Shown in pieces: positions 1 to 11,331 of a stretch of DNA of 64,000 bases. Source of the stretch: Monilinia fructicola (lineage: Eukaryota; Ascomycota; Leotiomycetes; Helotiales; Sclerotiniaceae); contig VICG01000002.1 of the NCBI GenBank assembly GCA_008692225.1, positions 946,001 to 1,010,000 on the forward strand, read 5' to 3'. The position numbers and the translations under genes were made by a program. The notes beneath the pieces are model-generated. The model saw only the letters and a program-made list of their open reading frames with translations, was not told the origin of the DNA and ran no database searches. Each line of letters begins with the position of its first letter. Positions within the stretch are counted from its first letter, which is position 1.

Positions 1-832
1 GCCCAGTTCGAGAAAATTTGTCGTCGAAGTTGGTGGGTGGGGAAAAGGAGGCAGAGAGTTGCTGCAAGGGGGGTGAGGCGAAGTTTGTGATCAAGAAGGG
101 AGCAGGAAAGATATCTTGCGTGTAAAAATAGAACTAGGGCTTGGTTCAGAATTGTATTATATGGTCCTGTTAGTTGTTAGATCTTGTGAAATATCACCTA
201 TTCAAATCAACGTGTTAAATTGACCAAGGGGCTATCATGATTGAAATTCGTCAAAATCAAGTTAGTTTGTCAATGCCCGCGGAGCGAGGAATTAACATAC
301 AAAAATATCAAGGACCATGTGTATTTCAAAGCACCTCTAGTGCACTGGTCTTTGTCGGGGAAAAGAACACAGTGCGCAGTAATTTAATGATGTCCTGAAA
401 GTAGGAAGGAAGGTAGAAGTGATGATATCTATGTACATCATTCGTGGAAGTATTTAAGCGGGAGAATGTTTGCGCTTCACTCGGGAGAATAGAACCAGTT
501 CACTAAATGGCTTATAAGTGGCAGTTTATAATTCAAGAGTCATTATTTGAGTCCCACAGACATGTTTCTCATCAGCCCATAGATGGCATTGCAAGGTATG
601 ATGTCGTTCTAGTTCTGGTGTCATCTATCCCACTTGTGCAATTCGCAGAAACAAGTCGGTTTCCTATGGATTTCACCGACAGATTTTTACGAGTAGATCA
701 GTGATTTCTAATAGCTGCCTACTTGACTAATAGATACTTTCGGTTGGTGTAGTTTGGCAAGGAATGGCCAATGTATTTGCGCTAGGGGACAAAATTTGAT
801 GGTGTGGGTGCCAGTCATAGCCCAGAATACTC
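1..832. other. No recognised gene (left edge)
   Basis: Only short ORFs without recognisable motifs are present on either strand. This is the 3' flank of the GH64 gene that follows on the minus strand. No repeat or RNA gene was recognised. Confidence 0.4.
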
Positions 833-1981
833 TCAGCCAATGGACACAGAAAATGACTTTGGCCATCCGCTTACGAAACCAGATTGATCAGTTTCAGTGC
901 CAGAGGAAACATCATCATAAGGAAATGCCATATCCACGACCATGGGTGGTTCGCCTCATGAACAAGTCGAGAATAATGATTGGTCACCTTATGTTGATAA
1001 AATTCCGATACCTTTCGTTGGTTGGATGATGGTCATTGCTTAACAATGTAGATCGATTGAAGGCTGCACTAATGCGAGCCGTAAGTGGACCTGCTGCTCC
1101 AGAGTTGTTTGAAAACGGACCAGAGCTACAACTAAAGATATCTGCTGTAGATGGTTTCGAAAAAGTTGCCAGACCTGGAAAGGTTAATTGCCCGTTAAAT
1201 ACCCGGCCCTGAAACCGTTCCCCATTCGGCTTGTGTGTCGACAATCAGGGGTGTCCCTCGAATATTTGTTCCATACTTCATCGACGTAGGATTCATAGTA
1301 CCCCTGAAAGCCTTTTTCATGATTAGGACTCAAGACACGGAGTCTTTTGGCCACCAGATTCTACTATCAACTTATCCCATCCTGCCCCATCAATTTGACT
1401 TTGGGCCTTTAAACCTTTGCAAATAGTCTTTAGGCCATCTGCTTTGAGGCCATGAATTTCTTGTGGTCTACCATTGACAGGAAAAGTTTCATAGAGATTG
1501 GCAGACTAACAAAGTCGACATAGCTGTTGCACATTAGCTATCTCGGATGGCAATGTTGTATAAGCAAATCAAACCTTATTATTAGCATAAATTTGTGTTT
1601 GGTTTGAAGGTAAACTCGCAAAATGCCCAATTGGTGTTAATATTGTGATCGGAAGGATTGGTAACAGATGGCTCGACCAGTGCTGGTCCTGGGTTGACGA
1701 AGAACTCCAATTTCTTTCCTATCGAGAACCAAATTCTTTCCTCCGGCAAGGAGAGGAATTGTTTGCAATAGTGGTGCTGCCTTGCTTTCCTAGTTTGATG
1801 GCACATTCCGCCGAAAGTGGATGTACGGTATGTGTGGAGAATCAGGGTAATAAGGCGTTTTTCCATCAGCTCTCAGGAGAAAGACACGGTTGTTATTATT
1901 CAGTGCAAGCCCCGTGACATAAGCATAAACTTCATCTGAAGGGTAACAATTTTGCAGTTGAATATCTAGGGTTTGAGCCAT
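833..1981 (-). pseudogene. GH64-type beta-1,3-glucanase, frame-broken
   Basis: Glucanases of family GH64 have a thaumatin-like fold and cleave beta-1,3-glucan; fungal members are usually extracellular or wall-associated. From the presumed ATG at 1981 the reading frames give an N-terminus with VYAYVTGLALNNNNRVFLL, then GKTPYYP, then NPGPALVEPSVTNPSDHNIN and FCEFTF (about 1590-1720), then GAGWDKLIVES and the segment GQLTFPG...KPSTADIFSCSSGPF...LTARISAAFNRSTLL (about 990-1190), then DDVSSGTETDQSG and a TGA at 833. The order and motifs match a full-length GH64 domain (about 380 aa), but at least four frame changes separate the blocks. No obvious signal peptide precedes the Met, so an upstream exon may be missing. 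It could be a pseudogene or a real gene with sequencing indels; the many breaks favour decay or poor sequence equally. Confidence 0.6.
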
Positions 1982-2819
1982 GATAATGTATGCCTGTGGC
2001 GATAACGCAGATTCAAACGTGTATTGAAGTTTGACTTCCGGGTTGAAGTATAAGATGAATGCAGTGAGGCCAATCTCACATTTATATCAAGCACAAACTT
2101 GGGCGATTGGAAGTGTTGATGGGCAGTAAAATCAAGCAATTAACCTGAAAACGCTCAATGACGTATGCAATCCAATTTTCAATGAATACGGAATCTTGAA
2201 GGCAATCAAAATGATGTAAAGTAGGACTGAGATACTGAACTCAACACTGTCTTATATACTGAGATACGATGAAATTTATCGCGCGGGGGGGGGGGGGGAA
2301 GCTCCTATCAGATGAGGGATAGTAATAAAGAGTGGTAGGGATCAAAAACTGTACTTGCAGTCTCCAGCGAAAATATTGCTTAGGATGCACCTATCGATAG
2401 TTGCTTCACTATAAAAGACTCGAACAGATATTGGCACTTCTGCCGAGTTGGCTGGAAACCTATATGCTGGAGAAGGATTCAAATGAAGTCCAAGTTTTGG
2501 GAATCAAAATTGACGGCAGGAAGGTGAATTCTTGTTTCTTAATGGTGTGTAGTATGTCCTCGAGTAACGTGGGATGGAATTCTTGCAATTGATGACTAAT
2601 GGATCATGTGACACACCACGACTATTTTAGCCGAACCATCAAGTTGTGCCCCATCATCAACTCTGTTTTCCCCGAAGAACGAAGCACGGCGACCTACAAC
2701 ATCATCAACGCAATCAAACGGCAACCCCCAAGTACCATCAAAAGCCAGGAATCCAAGCCGAGTACCGGTATCATACTGTATTATTTTGATGCTGGTGACG
2801 ATTGGGAATAACAGTCAAG
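1982..2819. other. Intergenic region between divergent GH64 and Clr5 genes
   Basis: This interval separates the GH64 gene (-) from the Clr5-domain gene (+) and would hold both promoters. The only conspicuous feature is an uninterrupted run of 14 G at 2285-2298. Short ORFs at 2401-2811 show no family motif. Confidence 0.4.
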
Positions 2820-4935
2820 ATGGTTTATGATTGGGATAACAAAGAAGATATATATGCTATCGCATGTATATTGAAGAGAAAAAGTCCTTGGAGGAAATTA
2901 TGGAATTTATGAAAAGAACAATTTTCCTTTAATCCTTCGTAAGTTGACATCTCATTTGCGTGAGCTGCGACCTTAAAGTAGCAAGTTATAGCATCATCCA
3001 TCGATATGCACACCCGTACCACTCGCATTGACGATAGTGACTGACATTTATAAGTAAACGTGCATTTCAAACCCAGTTCAAAAGATGGGACTTCCCTTCA
3101 AAACAAAATCCCGCACACAAGAATGCGGCACTCGTCCAGCGCGTCAAGGAACTATGGGATTGCAATACTTCACAGCGCGAAATGCTTCGCATTCTCAACC
3201 AAGAAGGATTCGAAATCAAGGAGCGCGAAACTTCATGCGCGTTCGAGCAAAGAATCGCTGGCTGTTGCGAGTACCTAACGGGATGAAATCCAAGAAACAA
3301 ACAATATGATCAAGATGTAGAGAACCAATTACAACAAGCGTTTTACAACAATGGACCAATGTTGGAAGGAGATCAGCATATGGAAGAGCACATGGAAGAT
3401 CTACCACAAACTGCATCCACTCCCAAGAACAATTCGAGAGCTGAATCTCCACCACTTAGTCCAGAAGTCATGGCCAAGAGAGCAGAACGTTTGGCCAAGT
3501 TACAGGCTGAATCTGCAGAACGATGGGCTACTCGCAAACGTCGTCGTCGTACCCGCGGCTGGGCTGGTCTTCCGGCAGATCCTCCAGGACCTCCTCGATT
3601 CCCTTCCGAAACAACCATCGATGAGAGCAAGGCTTTTCTGAGTCTTGATAATCGGCTCTATCGTGATATACGGGCTCGATTTCAACGCATTTGTGAAGAA
3701 GCGAGTATCATAAAGAAGACGATTGCTGGACCCGAGCGCTGGGAAGCTGCAAAAGATAGACTTATACAAGAAAGCGAACACCTGCAATCCGTTTTCTGGA
3801 ATAATGAAGAAAACCTGGATGCAAAGAAGCTAGCTCTTGACGTTGTTTGCGGCGATGTAACAAAGCGAATGCGAACCTTGGAGCGTCGTATGACAAATCG
3901 CCGAAGCAAAGAATGCACTAGGAGTGAATCCTGAAGAGTCTAGACAGCTTTCGTAATGCGTTTTACCAGACATTGAAGGCTGATCATTTCACCAGTAAAC
4001 TTGAAGCTGGGAGAGCATTGGAAGGAGCTTAAGACATCCTGGATCAATGGCTCAGAATTATTGCAGAATCTTCTTGCGCCTGGAGATGCCGATCCACAAC
4101 ACGCTCAGAAAGTAAAAGCAATGGAGGTTTTATGCCGGGACGTCATGAAGCGCCTTCGCGATGACCAACTAAACGTGACCCAACAAGAAGAAAGAAGTTC
4201 GACAGTACTTTCCAGCCTGATCAATTCTATGGAACAATTCCACCACAACGAAGAGGGAGCACCGACTTTCCAACAGGATCCACAGGAATCGCTGATTCAG
4301 ACCGCAGCTCATGCTCATGCTCACTCACAGAGCCAAGTTCAATCTCATATGCAAGCACAAGCTCGTCAAGCCCAGGCACAAGCCCAGGCACAGGCTCATG
4401 CACAATCTCAGGTCCAATCCCAACCTCAAGCTCATACACCTGTAATGGTCAACCACGCAGATATGCAGATAGATCCATCACTACTTCTTGCAGCTGCCAA
4501 TGACCCCGGTTTGATGAATCGTAGTATGGCAAAATCAGTTTGCGGGACCTCAATATACGGATCAACAATATGTCGCACAGGCTGCCCAAACCTTTCCATC
4601 AGCGGCTTCTCCATCTATGGCTGTTTACTTTCGACTACACCCATCTTCAGAAGTTACAACCTCTACCAGGTTATGGATTAGCACGTTGGACGTCGTTTCT
4701 ATTGACGAAATTACGCCGACTGGCTTCCTCCAAAGTTCCTGGCACATATGCTGCTCATATTGAAGGCTGCATGGGATCCGTTGAACACGAAATAACAATA
4801 CCCATTGATAATGAAGAGGAATTGGAGGCCTATTTAAGAGCCATTGGCGGTGTCAAGCCAATATTTTCCGTTCAGTTGCTCAATGCTTTGGAAGAATGCT
4901 TAGGCAGCATGGGGAGGGCAATTGTTATTCATTAA
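2820..4935 (+). CDS. Clr5-domain (HTH-like) putative transcription regulator, frame-broken
   Basis: Two exons are joined by a 116-bp intron (2939-3054, GTAAGT...AAG). Exon 1 starts at ATG 2820 and encodes MVYDWDNKED followed, after a frame slip, by EEKKSLEEIMEFMK. Exon 2 continues with KRAFQTQFKRWDFPSKQNP, then RVKELWDCNTSQREMLRIL and RVRAKNRWLLRVPNG. That order is the fungal Clr5 DNA-binding-like domain followed by its usual second helical block. Downstream are two related modules ending in DVVCGDVTKRMRTLE and VLCRDVMKRLRDDQ, a Gln/Ala/His-rich stretch at about 4300-4440, and a C-terminal domain with VYFRLHPSSEVT-like residues. Expected family length (about 600 aa) is reached only by crossing at least six small indels, for example an extra AT in the ATATAT tract near 2850 and extra A residues near 2915 and 3310. 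Clr5-domain proteins are presumed nuclear regulators; the target here is unknown. Confidence 0.65.
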
Positions 4936-5268
4936 GGAGGCGTTTGATCGCGGTGACGGGTCTATTCGTAGTTTACTTGTTAGTTAGGAGAAGAGCACCG
5001 GGGCGTTCCAAAATGGATTCTTATCAAAAGCATACCTGTCTCATGAAAGAGGAATTGGTCTTTAGTTGCTGAGTATAGGGGTGGCATGCTGATCATCTTC
5101 TCACAAATTGCTCTAGTCTCGAGGCCGCTGTTCCATTCAAGATCATCTGTAGTTTCACTCAAAGTTTTAATGAGAAATACTATTATAAACAATATCACAG
5201 ATCATTGGTCTACAAAATCATGAAAATGCCCCATTCCTAAATGGTTAACAAAACCTTGGAAGTGTCTA
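4936..5268. other. Intergenic, nothing recognised
   Basis: This is the 3' flank of the Clr5-domain gene up to the left end of a small inverted-repeat element. No coding motif was seen. Confidence 0.4.
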
Positions 5269-5658
5269 CAGTAGAGCCTGCGGACGAAGAATTTCGGCCC
5301 ATTAGATCCGGTATAACCAGGTTTCCGGTATATCGAGATATGCATAACAAATTATACAGACTTCATATATACTTTTATACAAATTGAGATCCAAACAAGA
5401 TTATATAGCTTCAAATTACGTCCACGGGTATTATTGATAGATTTTTGAATTCAAATCCCGTGTTATTAATAATCCCGTATAAATTGACATCAAAATACTT
5501 TAATTATACCGGAATTTGGAAAAACTATAACGGTATTTCTGTTATTTCGAAAAAATTTGTTACTTTCATATAAAATGTAGTATAAACCAAAAAAATTCCG
5601 GTATAACCAGGCCCGGGGATTCCGGTATAACCCAGTCTGGTATAACCAGGTTCTACTG
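5269..5658. mobile_element. Pogo/Tc1-mariner-like non-autonomous element
   Basis: The left end reads CAGTAGAGCCTG and the right end, reverse-complemented, CAGTAGAACCTGGTTATACC, so the terminal 12 bp match with one mismatch and form inverted ends. Each end is flanked by TA (5267-5268 and 5659-5660), the target duplication typical of Tc1/mariner and pogo transposons. CAGTAGAACCT is a familiar pogo-type terminus. The interior (about 390 bp) is AT-rich, has no transposase, and carries several copies of CCGGTATAACCAGG close to both ends, as is common for sub-terminal binding sites. The left end is more diverged than the right, so this is probably an old insertion. Confidence 0.6.
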
Positions 5659-5870
5659 TAAATACTGAGCAATGGGCGGCATGGATTACGTGCTGCAAAT
5701 GTGGGGATGCCGACCGAACCGGAAGCTTCCCGCAATGCTGATTTGAATTATTTACTCGTAGCTCCAATTGGTATTTATATCACCACGCAACCCCTCGAAG
5801 TCCAAACTTTGAGAAATCTTCGGATTGATTGTTCAACTTTACTTCATATAAATTGATAGTTGATTGATTC

Positions 5871-7880
5871 ATGTCATTCCCTAGAAGGGTTCCCTCAGCG
5901 GCTCTGCTGTCAAGCTTGCGCGCATCCTCTTCTCAAACCAGATTTTGTCTCCGATCCTCCGCAACAAGAGTAAGATATGCATCCACAGAGCAAAATCCAG
6001 GAGAAGGTCGTTCATTTAAAGGACAACTCTACGAAAGTACTCAAGCGCGATTGATAAAGGAACGTGCAGAGCGGGAACAATATTCTAAGAACAGAAATGA
6101 AAGTTCTGGGGGAAAGAATTCGGCTTTAAACATTCGGTGCGCAGATGCCTTTTTGAGGAATTGATAGCATATTGAGCCCTTGCTGACGAAATAACAGTTA
6201 TCATATCTGTGGCCATAGGAGGATATTACTTCGGTTCATTCCGAAATCCTGGCGCTCCTACAACTTCAACTACCCCTCTTTCGACCACAAAACCTCTCCG
6301 ACACAATACAGGCCGTTCAAATCTCGAATCTGCGTGGGCGGATCTGGTCGAGATAGTCGGCAAGGAAAATGTTTCTACCATTGCTGCAGATCTTGAGGGC
6401 CATTCAGGTAGCGAATGGTCCAGTCATTTGAGAAAGCCAGATGAAGTTCCATTTATGGGTGGTTTCCCCAGCATCAACAGAGGAAGTTAGCAACATCATG
6501 AAAATTTGTCACAGGAGGAGGATACCTGTTACTGGATACAGCGGAGGAACAAGTTTGGAGGGACATGTTGCTCCTACAAGAGGTGGCATTTGCATAGACT
6601 TTGGGAGAAATGGACAAAATTTTGAAGCTACATAAAGGTGACATGGACGTGGTTGTTCAGCCAGCTGTAGGATGGGAATATTTGAATGAAGAACTGGCAA
6701 AGGGATAACCTATTTTTTCCTCCGGATCCAGGTCCAGGTGCCATGATTGGAGGAATGGTGGGAACTGGGTGCAGTGGAACAAATGCATACAGATATGGTA
6801 CTATGAGGGAATGGGTCATCAATTTGACTGTTGTTTTAGCTGATGGAACAATCATCAAGACGAGACAGAGGCCAAGAAAGAGTAGTGCGGGGTATGATTT
6901 GACAAAAATGTTCATTGGAAGTGAGGAACACTTGGACTAGTCACTGAAGCTACGTTGAAGGTTACGACAAAGCCTAATACTACCAACGTGGCTGTATGCA
7001 GTTTTGGAAGCATTAAGGAAGCAGCTGATTGTGTTGGAAAGGTTGTCACTGAGGGTGTACCGATTGCCGCCATTGAGATTTTGGACGACAACCAAATGTT
7101 GAGCATCAATAAAGCAGGCACAACAAGCAGAAAGTGGCACGAAGCGCCCACGCTATTCTTCAAATTCGCTGGCACTCCCAACGCTGTGAAAGAACATATT
7201 AGTATTGTAAAAAAGTTGGCAAACGCAAGTGGGAGCAAAACCTTTGAGTTCGCAAAGAGTCAAGAAGACAGGCTGAGTTGTGGAGTGCAAGGAAAGAAGC
7301 GCTATGGTCTGCAATGGCCATGAGGGAAAATGACGGCGACCATGTGTGGACGGAGATGTTGCAGTACCAATGAGCCGACTGCCAGATATCATTGAAGAGA
7401 CAAAGCGGACTTTGCAAAGAGTGGAATGTTGCTTCGATCGTAGGACATGTTGGAGGTAACTTTCATAGTGAGTATTTTAATCCATCATCTCACCTTAAAT
7501 ATACTGACTTTTGCAGCCATTCTTCTCTATAATGACAAGCAAAGACAAGCCGCAGAAGAAGTCGTCCCGTAATGGTAAAGAGAGCAGTGGATGGAGGTAC
7601 TGTTACTGGTGACACGGGTTGGATTGGTAATAGAGATTATCTGGACCTGAGTTGGGGGCAGACTACAGTCGATGCTATGCGAAGGGTATGTGTTCATTTT
7701 TCTTTGACCTTCACTAGAAACTCCACTTACTGATATTCTACAGCTGAAATTTGCATTTGATCCTTTTGTGTTTGTTGAATCCAGATAAGGTAGTTAGAAT
7801 TGAGAAAACCTAAGCCTGGAGAGATTTTACAGAATGGTGATTATCGAATCTTTCAAAATCATGCCGTTAGAGCGGTTTGA
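5871..7880 (+). CDS. DLD1: D-lactate dehydrogenase (cytochrome), mitochondrial; frame-broken
   Basis: This FAD flavoprotein oxidises D-lactate to pyruvate and passes electrons to cytochrome c in mitochondria. The N-terminus from ATG 5871 is Arg/Ser-rich ([20 protein letters not shown]), as expected for a targeting peptide, followed after an intron by a membrane-type segment ([10 protein letters not shown]). The FAD-binding PCMH region follows: [53 protein letters not shown]. The FAD-oxidase C-terminal region follows: [16 protein letters not shown], TVTG, DAMRRLKFAFDP. Introns at 7468-7516 and 7686-7743 have canonical ends. The frame is broken repeatedly by single-base changes: an extra G near 6458, an extra A near 6613, an extra G near 6704 and a missing G near 6936. 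The 3' part (7545-7660) is the worst. Family identification is firm; whether the gene is dead or merely badly sequenced cannot be decided here. Confidence 0.8.
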
Positions 7881-8180
7881 AGAATGTGTGTATATAGTTC
7901 CGCGGTTATGGTCCAAAGCCACGTTGTAAAGTTATGTATATAAATACCAGGCTGAAACCGATTGGATAGAATGTATGGCGTGATTGAGACATCTTTTGAT
8001 ATGTCATTGGAAATATGATTGTGCATTCCAGCACAGTTTTGGTTGTCCGAATTGCTTTCTGAGGAATTTCAATGCGAACAGATTTTGGAACCCTCCACGT
8101 GATATCCGTAATCTTTGTGACTCCTTCCCAACCTCCACTTTCTTTTCCTTCTACCTCTTCTATCTCAACAGACTTCTAAA

Positions 8181-10131
8181 ATGGCTGAATCAGCCCAGGA
8201 AACCCAAAGATGGGTAGGCTATCCTTCTCCAAAAGAAGGCCCTAATGTTCCTTTTGTCAGGGCGGATGACAAAAATCCGGCGTTTCGAGGATGGCTTTTG
8301 GTGGTAGTTGGATGGCTGTATGTTGTTATCTTTGAACCATTCTCAACTTTACTGACGTCTCCAAGTGTCTCTAAGATTGGATTCATTCAATCGCCCCTAT
8401 GGAACAATGCGAAGATGAATGCGTTGAGGAATATTCGGGAATTGGATGAATATTATGAGAGATATGATGTAAGTGGCAGGGTTTCATCTCATGGTTTGGA
8501 TGAAAGTTGACAGAACTCAAACAGCTACAGTCATTCCTCTCGCAAACATACAGACCGAAAGAAGTTCTGATGACTTGGATATCAAATCTGACCCTGTTAT
8601 TCCGGAAGAATCTGCTGGCCGATATCGTTCGGTAGCTGAATATCATGCCCTTTATCGCACGGGAAAATAACCCCTCTAGCTGTTGCGGAATCACTGCTTC
8701 CCTTGATTAGACGAGATATCAGCCCGCCAGGAGATTATTCCGTTGCATTTACTGATAGCAATGCCGAAGAAATTTTAGAGGCTGCTAAGGCATCAACTTT
8801 GCGATACCAACAAGGAAATCCTTTAAGTATTCTTGATGGAGTTCCAACCGGTATCAAAGATGACAGTGATGTCGTAGGTTATCGAAGTCATCAAGGACGC
8901 AAAAGAAATGATTCATTTTTCTCTCCCGCGGAAAAATCCACTTGGATTGTTCAGCAATGGGAAAGTTCTGGTGCTCTCATCATGGGAAAATTGAATATGC
9001 ACGAGCTTGGCGCTGATACTACCAACAACAACCCCAACTGGGGAACTCCAAAAAACCCACACAATGACAACTATTATCCTGGCGGCTCTTCTGGGGGGCC
9101 TGCTTATGCAGTTTCCTCTGGCCCTGATTCCTTTCGCTCTTGGCTCAGATGGTGGCGGAAGTATTCGTATCCCATCATCTTTCTGTGGTATCTATGGTCT
9201 GAAACCTTCGCATGCACGAGTTGAGGATACTGGAAGTACCGTTACCGTTAATGGCCCTCTTGCATCGACTATGGCGGATCTCGAAGTCGCTTATCGCGTC
9301 CTGGCAAAGCCCAACCCATCTGATCCAATTGCCGCACTCTTCACTCCACCTAAACCACTTCAGAATCCTCGCCCAAAAGTTATTGGAATCTATAAGGATT
9401 GGTTCGATCGAGCTGAGCCATCTGTCCACGCTCTGTGTACCAAATTTGTAGAACATTGCGAGCAAACCCTTGGTTATACGGTTATTCCCATCACAATCCC
9501 CTACTGCCCTGAAGGTCAACTTGCCCATGCTATGACCATTCTCGCTGAAATGGCCGCGCGGGCAAAGACCCGCCCCATTCTCGCCCTCAAATTGGTTACA
9601 AGATGTCAATCCTTCAAAACAAAATACTTCTTACAATGGGCACATACACACCAGCTCGTGACTATCTTCTCGCTCAACAACTCCGCAACCTACTCATGCA
9701 GCATTTATCTTTTCTCTTCAAAAAGCACCCCGGTCTGATTCATCGTCACTCCTACTTCACCAATTCCCGGATGGGAGATAGCGCATGAGGGAGACTTGCA
9801 GCATGGAGCTTCCGATCCAAATAAGAGCCTTAGGAATATGGAATACGTATGGTTAGCGAATTTTTACGGGTCTTCCAGGTATCAATTGTCCAGTTGGATA
9901 TGTAGATCCGAAAAAGGGCGAAGGTAAGATTCCGGTAGGAATAATGGGATGTGGGGAGTGGGGAGGTGAAGAAGCGTTAATTGACTTTGGAAAGGAGGCT
10001 GAAGTTTGGTTGGGAAGAGAGCATGAAGGGGGTGGGAGGAAATTGCCGAGGCGCTGGTAGATGTTGTAAATGTTGCAAAGGAGAGAATTGAGGGGAAAGT
10101 GATTGAGGGGAGTCAGGAAGTGGAACACTGA
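8181..10131 (+). CDS. Amidase-signature family hydrolase, frame-broken
   Basis: Amidase-signature enzymes hydrolyse carboxamides with a Ser-cisSer-Lys triad. All three elements are visible: GVPTGIKDD carries the Lys (about 8838-8865), the GGSSGGPA loop the cis-Ser (about 9085), and [16 protein letters not shown] the nucleophile Ser (about 9150-9195, reached after a frame slip). The start ATG 8181 lies in AAAATGG. The first exon encodes a hydrophobic stretch ([15 protein letters not shown]), suggesting a membrane anchor. An intron lies at 8469-8524 (GTAAGT, CAG, branch TTGAC). The C-terminal part includes [15 protein letters not shown] and [16 protein letters not shown] residues, ending with TGA at 10129. 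At least four frame changes are needed to read it end to end, several at short homopolymers. The specific substrate cannot be inferred. Confidence 0.75.
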
Positions 10132-11331
10132 AAAGGTGAGGAATTCGTGCCGTATTGGGGTTAGCAAAGCTTTAAGCCTATGTCTTTCTATGAGACTATC
10201 TCCAAGTCATATATAGTATACTTTCTTAGAAGCGAAGTAAACAATATGGGTTATTTTGAGGCTTATCGTATCCCAACTTTAGCAATGAATCACTATATAA
10301 TATTTCTATGCCGTGCTATCCTAATACCTGTGTCGAGATCAGGATGAACTTGGCGTAATCTTATCCACAAGTCTAATGTGCAAGAAAAGAAAATCGAAAG
10401 GAGGGATATAAAAGAATCAGAATATCGTCGTTTGCAGGATCAAATCGCGAACCGCCTTGCTGTTGCTACCTCTCTATCTCTTTCAAACCACAATAGAATT
10501 ATGATAAAATTGTGACTAATCGCTTCCAATTTCATTATAACAGACTAATCTATTATGCTTTTGCTGCTAAACTTATAGTCACTCTCCAACAGTTTTATAC
10601 GATTTCCAGTTTTCGGGGGGGAAAAAATCAACGCAGAGGTAGGAGGTTACATTCAACGGTATTGTTTCAAGACTGTATATATTTTTTAGTCCGGCGTCTT
10701 CTTCGCCGAAATAGATAGGAAAAAACGTATAGAACTAGATATCGATTAGGAAATATACGCGAGATTCCACGAGATTTCACATACAAATGTTGTAGCCGAA
10801 GATTACCATGACGGAATATAGATTTCAATAAGGGGATTGATACAGGGCAATATAGGTAAAGATAATTATCAAACACTTCTCTTCCTGCCATGGTGCAAGA
10901 GTACTATGATAGAAAGCTACGATTGTAGTTCATAGTAATCGTTAGGCTAGGTTACAATGAACAATACTGTATCGGAGTGAAGCTCACGATGCATGCATGC
11001 ACTTTAGAATGGTTGGGAAAATAAGATTTTGAGAAAACGGGGGTGGAAATGGAGAGGACAGCTTGGAATGCTCCTATTATTCCGCAGCTACTTACTTGGT
11101 TCTCTTTAGAATGCTTATATTTAAGTTAGATACTTTGGCCATGATAGGTAGTATTCATTACTCATTTAGGTATCTGCTGGAATTGGAGGGATAATGGAAA
11201 AATTTCAGGGTATCGAAGCGAAATTTCACCTAGACGCACAGGACGTTTGGCAAACCCAAGACGCTAAGCGTTTGAAGGTTCCACAGAATCAGGTCTTCTA
11301 TTTCAACGTCCGATTGATGTACATTTTCGAG
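10132..11331. other. Intergenic between convergent amidase and GMC genes
   Basis: No coding motif, repeat family or RNA gene was recognised in this 1.2-kb stretch. Small ORFs at 10512-10718 and 11194-11385 have no family resemblance. Confidence 0.35.

Noticed and set aside
5490..5767. Minus-strand ORFs of about 80 aa in the pogo-like element
   Set aside because: They show no transposase catalytic motif and consist of translated sub-terminal repeats.
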